Made by a program: the position numbers and the translations under genes | Assembly (NCBI GenBank): GCA_949296075.1 | Contig: CASFNG010000011.1 | Location: 62,001 to 126,000, forward strand | Length of the DNA stretch: 64,000 nucleotides | Source of the DNA: an uncultured Parabacteroides sp. | Lineage (GTDB): Bacteria > Bacteroidota > Bacteroidia > Bacteroidales > Tannerellaceae | Direction of reading: 5' to 3' | Part shown: positions 59,248 to 64,000 of the stretch, one piece after another | Layout of the letters: each line of letters opens with the position of its first letter | Numbering within the stretch: position 1 is the stretch's first letter | Notes under the pieces: generated by a model | The model's input: only the letters and a program-made list of their open reading frames with translations | Told to the model about the DNA's origin: nothing | The model's database searches: none

Positions 59248-60033
59248 ATGGAGCCCTCCCACAAAAAAATATTCTTCGCCTCAGACGCTCATTTAGGTGC
59301 CCGCTACCATAAGGATCCGATAGCCATCGAGAAAAAACTGGTACGTTGGCTCGACAGCATCAAGGATGAGGCCGCCGCGATCTGGTTTCTCGGAGATATG
59401 TTCGATTATTGGTACGAATATAAATATGTGGTGCCCAAGGGACACGTACGTTTCCTCGGCAAACTCGCCGAACTCGCCGACAATGGCGTAGAGATCCACC
59501 TCTTTATCGGGAATCATGACATCTGGATGTTCGATTACCTGCCAACGGAGATCGGAGCCATCATCCACCGTGACACATTGACGATCGACCTTTTAGGGAA
59601 ACGCTTCTTCCTCGGGCATGGCGATGAGGTAGATTTCCGGAGCAAGTCCTTTCGCTTGATCCGCTCGATCTTCCGGAATCGCTTCTGCCAGTGGCTGTAC
59701 GCCGGGATCCACCCGCGCTGGACATTCGGATTCGCCTTAGGTTGGTCGCTAAGCAGCCGCAAAAGCGGGATAGAGAAGCAAGAGACCCGCAAATATCAGG
59801 GCGAGAGCTCCGAGTATCTGGTGACCTTCGCGAAAGACTACCTCAAGTCTCATCCGGACATCAACTTCTTCATCTTTGGGCATCGCCATATCATGCTCGA
59901 CTTGATGCTAAGCCGCACGGCAAGGATCCTGATCGCCGGCGATTGGATGCAGTTCTTCTCCTACATCGTATGGGACGGGGAAACGCTTTACATGGATCAG
60001 TTTATCGAGGACACCGACGAGCCTTCCCGCTAA
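59248..60033 (+). CDS. lpxH: UDP-2,3-diacylglucosamine diphosphatase
   Basis: This 261-residue metallophosphatase makes lipid X in lipid A synthesis. The calcineurin-type motifs are FFASDAHLGARY (Asp13, His15), WFLGDMFDYWYEY, LFIGNHDIWMF, FLGHGDEVD and FIFGHRHIMLD. ATG 59248 (MEPSHKKIFF) was chosen because it sits just before the first motif and outside the preceding gene; a longer frame from 59179 overlaps the DUF59 gene. The family also includes other YfcE-like enzymes, but the DFW pattern and length favour LpxH. Confidence 0.85.
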   Translation: MEPSHKKIFFASDAHLGARYHKDPIAIEKKLVRWLDSIKDEAAAIWFLGDMFDYWYEYKYVVPKGHVRFLGKLAELADNGVEIHLFIGNHDIWMFDYLPTEIGAIIHRDTLTIDLLGKRFFLGHGDEVDFRSKSFRLIRSIFRNRFCQWLYAGIHPRWTFGFALGWSLSSRKSGIEKQETRKYQGESSEYLVTFAKDYLKSHPDINFFIFGHRHIMLDLMLSRTARILIAGDWMQFFSYIVWDGETLYMDQFIEDTDEPSR

Positions 60034-60278
60034 CCCGACCACACACGACACGACTTTTCCCCATCCCGCTCCCTTGATCAACGGCCTATGGAGCGAACCA
60101 ACCACTTGATATTCCAACCCGCTGAAAATCGAATCGTATCCACATGGGCAGGCAAACGATTAACCAACAGAAGATTAAACAAGGCATTCCCGATGTTTGT
60201 AACGGAATTGTAACATCTATTTCAGAAATATTCCAGGAAAATGTGATTTCTTCGCGATAATCTTAGAAAATATCGCTC
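60034..60278. other. Intergenic region before the porin gene
   Basis: These 245 bases hold no gene. A TTTG at 60195-60198 and AT-rich sequence are present, but no TAnnTTTG box follows at the right distance, so the porin may need an activator such as a PhoB-like protein. No clear repeat operator was found. Confidence 0.4.
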
Positions 60279-61553
60279 ATGAAATTACAAAGACTTACGC
60301 TTCTTTTTTTATCCTCGCTAATCTCTATCGGAATCTCGGCGCAGAACAAGATACTGGACAGCGTCGCCCATCTCTTGGAAGACTCCACCTACTACGGGCA
60401 TCAGACTCAGGATCCTGAGCTCCTGGAGCAAATACGTAACATGCCCAACATCGAGGTCGGGAAAGGTATAACGTTCCAGCCCAAGAACAAGCTGTATAAG
60501 ATGACCATGCGTTTCAGGATGCAGAACCTGCTCTCGCTGGACTTCGACAGGAATTTCTCGCTAAACGAGACCGAGGCCCGCGTGAAACGCCTGCGACTGC
60601 GCTTCGACGGCTACATATTCTCACCCAAGCTGCTTTATTCCATCCAGTTGGGATTCACGCCTTACGACGCACAAACCCTACCGAACGGAAACATGAATAT
60701 CGTGCGCGACGCCATGATCTACTATATGCCCAACGCCACCTGGAACATCGGTTTCGGGCAGACCAAGATCAAGGCGAACCGCGCTCGCATCAATTCGTCG
60801 AGCGCCTTGCAGTTCGTAGACCGGAGCATCGTGAACTCGGAGTTTAACCCCGACCGCGACTTCGGCTTCTTCGGGGAGTTCCATAAGGCGATATGGGGCG
60901 ACTTCAACCTCGGAGCCAAAGGCTCGGTGACCTTGGGCGAGGGACGTAACTGGAGCACGGGCAAGAACACGGGCTTCGCCTATACCGGACGTATAGAGCT
61001 TTATCCCTTCGGGCGGTTCAAGTCGCTCGGCGACGTGGCGGAGGGCGATTTCGAACGCGAGCAGACCGTGAAGATCCTCCTGGCGGGGGCCTACTCATAC
61101 AACGACAAGACCACCCGGCTGAGCGGGCAGAACGGCGCCATCATCCCGAACGGGGAGACCCGCGACCTGCATGGCTATTTCGTGGACCTCATCCTGAAAT
61201 ACCGGGGATTCGCCTTCTATACCGACTTTATGGGACGGGCCTGCGACGCCCCGCGCTTCGCCTCCGACCCGGAAGTATGCGTCTATACCGGCAAGGGGCT
61301 CAATCTCCAGACCAGCTACCTGTTCCGCAAGAACTGGGAAGTGGCGCTCCGCAACTCCACCCTCTTCCCCGACCGGGAGATCCGGCCCATCATCGGGTAC
61401 AAGAGGCACAACCAGACCTCGGTGGCCGTCACCAAATACCTGATCGGGCACAGCCTGAAGGTGCAGGCCGATGCCTCATACAACCACAAGAGCGAGGCCA
61501 TCGACCCGTATAACCGGTGGGAGCTCCGTTTCCAGATCGAGCTGGGATTATAA
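60279..61553 (+). CDS. OprO/OprP-type phosphate-selective porin
   Basis: This 424-residue outer membrane protein has a signal peptide (LFLSSLISIGISAQ) and then a beta-barrel with the porin O/P pattern: EARVKRLRLRFDGYIFSPKL, YSIQLGFTPYDAQ, DAMIYYMPNATWNIGFGQTK and DRSIVNSEFNPDRDFGFFGE. In Pseudomonas such porins take up phosphate or pyrophosphate; Bacteroidetes members are often induced by phosphate starvation, but no Pho box was recognised here. The terminal barrel strand ends WELRFQIELGL. It converges on the LuxR gene with a shared terminator. Confidence 0.88.
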   Translation: MKLQRLTLLFLSSLISIGISAQNKILDSVAHLLEDSTYYGHQTQDPELLEQIRNMPNIEVGKGITFQPKNKLYKMTMRFRMQNLLSLDFDRNFSLNETEARVKRLRLRFDGYIFSPKLLYSIQLGFTPYDAQTLPNGNMNIVRDAMIYYMPNATWNIGFGQTKIKANRARINSSSALQFVDRSIVNSEFNPDRDFGFFGEFHKAIWGDFNLGAKGSVTLGEGRNWSTGKNTGFAYTGRIELYPFGRFKSLGDVAEGDFEREQTVKILLAGAYSYNDKTTRLSGQNGAIIPNGETRDLHGYFVDLILKYRGFAFYTDFMGRACDAPRFASDPEVCVYTGKGLNLQTSYLFRKNWEVALRNSTLFPDREIRPIIGYKRHNQTSVAVTKYLIGHSLKVQADASYNHKSEAIDPYNRWELRFQIELGL

Positions 61554-61635
61554 CCATCCCGCCCGACCCCATGAGAGACATCCGGGGAAAAGGGAGACAT
61601 CCGGCTCGCATACCTTCCCGGGAAATGGCAACAAA

Positions 61636-61670
61636 CAAGAAAAGCCCCCGCGTCGCGGAGGCTTTTCTTG
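61636..61670. terminator. Bidirectional terminator between porin and LuxR genes
   Basis: An 11-bp stem (CAAGAAAAGCC 61636-61646 with GGCTTTTCTTG 61660-61670) with a further GC-rich inner stem. The A-run and T-run inside the stem let it work for both the plus-strand porin and the minus-strand LuxR transcript. Confidence 0.85.
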
Positions 61671-61692
61671 TCCAAGGCCGGACGATCACTCG

Positions 61693-62301
61693 CTATTGCT
61701 TGATCTCGCCCAGCTCCACCAATTTATTGACAATCGCGTAAATCGTCAAGCCGCTGACACTATGGATCTGCAACTTCCGGGCGATATTACGGCGATGGGT
61801 GATCACCGTATGCGTGGAGAGGAACAGGCGATCCGCGATCTCCCGATTGGTCATCCCCTTCACGACGCAAATCACGATCTCTTTCTCCCTCGAACTCAAC
61901 GCCTGTTGCTCCTCATCCTCGCCCGCCATCTCCTTGAGATCCTCGGCATTCAGTCGCTCCAACTTATGCTTGATCTCGTCGGCGCTATCGAATATGTTGA
62001 TCCGCTCATCGTAGAACCGCAGCAATCCGCTGTCAGACACGACGTATTGCAGGGCGATACACTTCATGTCCATGCATCCGCACTCTTCCTTCAGATGCTG
62101 GGAAGTGAAGTAGCCCGGCAAGGTAGGGTTCACGATCAATACGTCCGGCTTGTGCAACCGAAGCGAGTCGAACAGAGATTCCATCGAGTTGACCTCTATC
62201 ATCTGGATCCGGAAACCGGGCAGCCGCTTCAACACGCTCTCCAGTCCTGTCCTCACGATCAGGGAGGGCTCCGCGATCGCTATCTTCAGACTTGTACTCA
62301 T
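61693..62301 (-). CDS. LuxR/NarL-type regulator with degenerate receiver domain
   Basis: This 202-residue DNA-binding protein ends in a LuxR helix-turn-helix: LSSREKEIVICVVKGMTNRE, IADRLFLSTHTVITHRRNI, ARKLQI. The N-terminal half resembles a response-regulator receiver (IAIAEPSLIVRTGLESVL, DVLIVNPTLPG), but the acidic pair is AEP instead of DD and the phospho-acceptor Asp is Asn in VNP, so classical phosphorylation is unlikely. It probably acts as a stand-alone regulator. It lies 10 bases after the hemerythrin gene, so the two are co-transcribed. Confidence 0.85.
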   Translation of the reverse strand: MSTSLKIAIAEPSLIVRTGLESVLKRLPGFRIQMIEVNSMESLFDSLRLHKPDVLIVNPTLPGYFTSQHLKEECGCMDMKCIALQYVVSDSGLLRFYDERINIFDSADEIKHKLERLNAEDLKEMAGEDEEQQALSSREKEIVICVVKGMTNREIADRLFLSTHTVITHRRNIARKLQIHSVSGLTIYAIVNKLVELGEIKQ

Positions 62302-62311
62302 CGATTCCTAT

Positions 62312-62998
62312 TTATAATTGCTTTTCCAAGGCCAATATGGCCGGTACAAACAGATAATTCTCCACACGTGTGTGCGAAGCCAGATCTTCCTCCGTGGCGA
62401 AAATGTCAAACAGCACGCTGTTCAGCAAATTCGTGCCCACTCCCGGATAATACTTGATCAGGATATTCTTCAGCTCGGTAATCTTCATCTCGATCTGGTC
62501 GTGATGTTTCCTGAATACCGAGATACTGTATTTCGGGTCTTTCCGCCCTTCCAGCAATCCTCGCACATAAGGGAATACCGATCTCTCCTCGTAACTCATG
62601 TGCTTGTTCACCTCCTCGGCATACTCGTCGAAGAACTTCGTGATGACAAAAGCCACGTCGGGCGTGCAACCGGCTATCGCCTCCACTAACTTGCGCCGTA
62701 TATGCGGCAACCGGAAGTTCAGGAAATAATCATGCGCGTTGTGTAAATATCGGATCAGGTGCTCGATCGACAGGTTCTCGCCGGCAGGTTCCACCGGGAC
62801 GCTCACCCCCTCCACTAAGAAATTGACAACCGCGAGGAAGGTTCCCGCATCCACTCCGTTCTGCCGGCAGACCTCCCCTATGTTCTTTTCCCCGAACCCG
62901 AGCGCTATGCCGAACCGGCTCATGACCAAGACCATGGGATAATTCTCACAGATCAAATCACTCATCTTGTCGGTTTCCCGGTAAATCTCTTTATACAT
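62312..62998 (-). CDS. Hemerythrin-like domain protein (YtfE/ScdA-related)
   Basis: This 228-residue protein starts MYKEIYRETDKMSDLICENY. An N-terminal helical region (VLVMSRFGIALGFGEKNIGE) resembles the ScdA N-domain, and the C-terminal part has a hemerythrin-type four-helix bundle with possible ligands in HDYFLNFRLPHIRR, EVNKHMSYEERSVFPY, FRKHHDQIEMK and ASHTRVENYLFVP. Relatives repair Fe-S clusters after nitric oxide or oxygen stress. ATG 62998 was chosen because a promoter box at 63038-63045 lies between it and the in-frame ATGs at 63061 and 63079. The LuxR gene follows. Confidence 0.85.
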   Translation of the reverse strand: MYKEIYRETDKMSDLICENYPMVLVMSRFGIALGFGEKNIGEVCRQNGVDAGTFLAVVNFLVEGVSVPVEPAGENLSIEHLIRYLHNAHDYFLNFRLPHIRRKLVEAIAGCTPDVAFVITKFFDEYAEEVNKHMSYEERSVFPYVRGLLEGRKDPKYSISVFRKHHDQIEMKITELKNILIKYYPGVGTNLLNSVLFDIFATEEDLASHTRVENYLFVPAILALEKQL

Positions 62999-63037
62999 AG
63001 GCTTCTTTTTTCTAAGATGTCTGGGTATTTGGGTTGC

Positions 63038-63045
63038 CAAATATA
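63038..63045 (-). promoter_or_regulatory. -7 box TATATTTG for hemerythrin-LuxR operon
   Basis: The minus strand reads TATATTTG, a full TAnnTTTG match, about 40 bases before ATG 62998. It lies in the short gap after the Rid-type gene and fixes the start of the hemerythrin protein. Confidence 0.6.
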
Positions 63046-63083
63046 CTCCTTTTTCTTCCATGACGCATCCATTTATCATTATT

Positions 63084-64000
63084 TCACAAAGGCCGGTACG
63101 GATTCCTCGCGGGAACGACAGCCATGCACTCGGTCTCGATCAGCCAACCGGGGCGACATACAGGCGCCAGCACGATCAAATGGGGCATATCGGGGTAGTG
63201 AGCGGCAAAATAGTCCCTCACCACGGCGTAATCCGCCACGTCTCTCAGATAGGTGATCGCATAGGTGATGTCGCCGGTAGAGGCGTTCGCCTCTTGAAGC
63301 AACACGCTGATATTCTCCATCATCCGCTCCGTCTGCCGCAAGATGGCGCCCGGGCAGACAATCTCCCCCCGGTTGTCTATACTGGCCGTCCCGGAGATGA
63401 ACACCTGCTCACGGTCGCCATAGGAAACCACCGTCCCCCGCTCGAAAGTCACGCCATACTCATAGGTAGGGTTCAGGTGCGTCGGGGCATAGAGGAACCG
63501 GGTCTGCCCAGGCTCCAGCCCATCCACCGCATAAGCGTCCATCTGCACCAAGACGGAAGGATCGGCATGGCGTCCCTCTATCCCCGTGCTTGAGATATAA
63601 TGCGTGCGCTCGGTGAGGCCTTGGGTGACGAATACCTCCTTGCGCGCCTTCACCACCCCGGCGTAATTCACGTCCACGTTCTGCACGAAGAACCACGTCC
63701 GCACGCAATTCGCCGCCAACGTACACCTTTGCCCCATCAACCGCATCACGTAATCGTTGAGCAAGAGGCGCGTCTGATACTCCGCGTTGGCCGCCTTGTT
63801 GCAAGCGCCTCCGCTCCACAAGTGCCGATAGCCGTTACGGGAAGCCTCCAGCAAGCCCGAATCGAGCGTCCGCACACGCATATCCGTCAGCAAATAGACC
63901 CACAAGCCAACCTTCGTCCCGTTAAGGGGCGGTTGCTGCACGATAGAGAGCGGGCAGAAGGCGTTCTCGCACTCCCATTCCATCACCCGATCCGTCTGGT
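63084..64000 (-). CDS. Rid-family protein with long N-terminal region (5' end outside window)
   Basis: The frame is open from the stop at 63084 to base 64000 on the minus strand, so the true start lies beyond the window; a GTG at 63986 is only an internal codon in that reading. About 305 residues are visible. The C-terminal 130 residues resemble the RidA/YjgF fold (VFISGTASIDNRGEI, ENISVLLQEANASTGDITYA and DMPHLIVLAPVCRPGWL). The N-terminal region (YRHLWSGGACNKAANAEYQT, RTWFFVQNVDVNYAGVVKAR) looks like a second, Rid-like half, as in chorismatase-type double-domain proteins. The typical imine-deaminase Arg is not clearly placed, so the activity is open. Confidence 0.75.
   Translation of the reverse strand, partial: QTDRVMEWECENAFCPLSIVQQPPLNGTKVGLWVYLLTDMRVRTLDSGLLEASRNGYRHLWSGGACNKAANAEYQTRLLLNDYVMRLMGQRCTLAANCVRTWFFVQNVDVNYAGVVKARKEVFVTQGLTERTHYISSTGIEGRHADPSVLVQMDAYAVDGLEPGQTRFLYAPTHLNPTYEYGVTFERGTVVSYGDREQVFISGTASIDNRGEIVCPGAILRQTERMMENISVLLQEANASTGDITYAITYLRDVADYAVVRDYFAAHYPDMPHLIVLAPVCRPGWLIETECMAVVPARNPYRPL

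Noticed and set aside
63046-63079. Upstream starts (63061, 63079) for the hemerythrin gene
   Set aside because: Both are upstream of the TATATTTG box at 63038-63045, and the first conserved residues appear only after ATG 62998.
1-64000. CRISPR arrays, tRNA or rRNA genes, insertion sequences
   Set aside because: No regularly spaced repeats, no cloverleaf-like T-loop sequences outside coding genes, and no transposase or integrase frames were seen by eye.

Overview
The window comes from a Bacteroidales genome, most likely Parabacteroides. Several things point there. Promoters carry the Bacteroidetes -7 box TAnnTTTG. There are two SusC/SusD pairs with an ECF sigma/FecR regulator, type IX secretion genes porU and porV, DUF4834, DUF4924 and DUF6169 family proteins, and a 1158-residue DUF6383 surface protein of a kind typical of Parabacteroides. 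No rRNA, tRNA, CRISPR array or transposase was found. The genus is inferred from gene content; no marker gene was compared.

Layout. 1-2200: truncated membrane protein and a ParE-type toxin-antitoxin pair. 2449-4021: lipoprotein plus radical SAM/SPASM enzyme. 4152-7190: four-gene operon (unknown protein, rsmI, coiled-coil lipoprotein, YjjG-like phosphatase). 7308-12322 (minus): operon of a Mur-ligase-like protein, DUF4924, rfbD, prfC and apbE. 12718-14216 (minus): yraN-mmcQ-birA, divergent from a small protein and tadA. 15014-21171 (minus): DUF4834, pssA-psd, a SUI1 factor with a RecB/AddA-like helicase-nuclease, and an exported protein. 21263-37990: a glycan or nutrient uptake locus with SusC1/D1, a secreted FAD oxidoreductase, a GH20 hexosaminidase, SusC2/D2, FecR and a divergent ECF sigma factor. 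37996-44408 (minus): rex-FAH-porU-porV-ispF. 44565-45223: a small two-gene module. 45487-48963 (minus): DUF6383 surface protein with a possibly invertible promoter region. 49542-51307: a decaying accessory patch (HEPN remnant, MNT nucleotidyltransferase, DUF3791 gene with a nonsense codon, small protein, Abi-like gene between direct repeats). 51391-64000: mostly housekeeping (pepD, flippase-like, rsmA, mgtE, lrgAB, efp, radC, DUF59, lpxH, an OprP-like porin, a LuxR regulator with a hemerythrin protein, and a truncated Rid-type protein).

How the parts fit. The sigma/FecR pair probably senses ligand through the STN domain of SusC2 and drives the uptake locus; intrinsic terminators cut that locus into separately tuned units. 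PorU and PorV are type IX secretion parts, and the DUF6383 C-terminus resembles a type IX sorting domain, so the secretion genes and a likely surface-layer client lie a few kilobases apart. The strongest leads for new biology are the putative invertible promoter at 49050-49242, the radical SAM/lipoprotein pair, the FAD oxidoreductase-GH20 pairing, and the Abi cassette that appears to have split a terminator.
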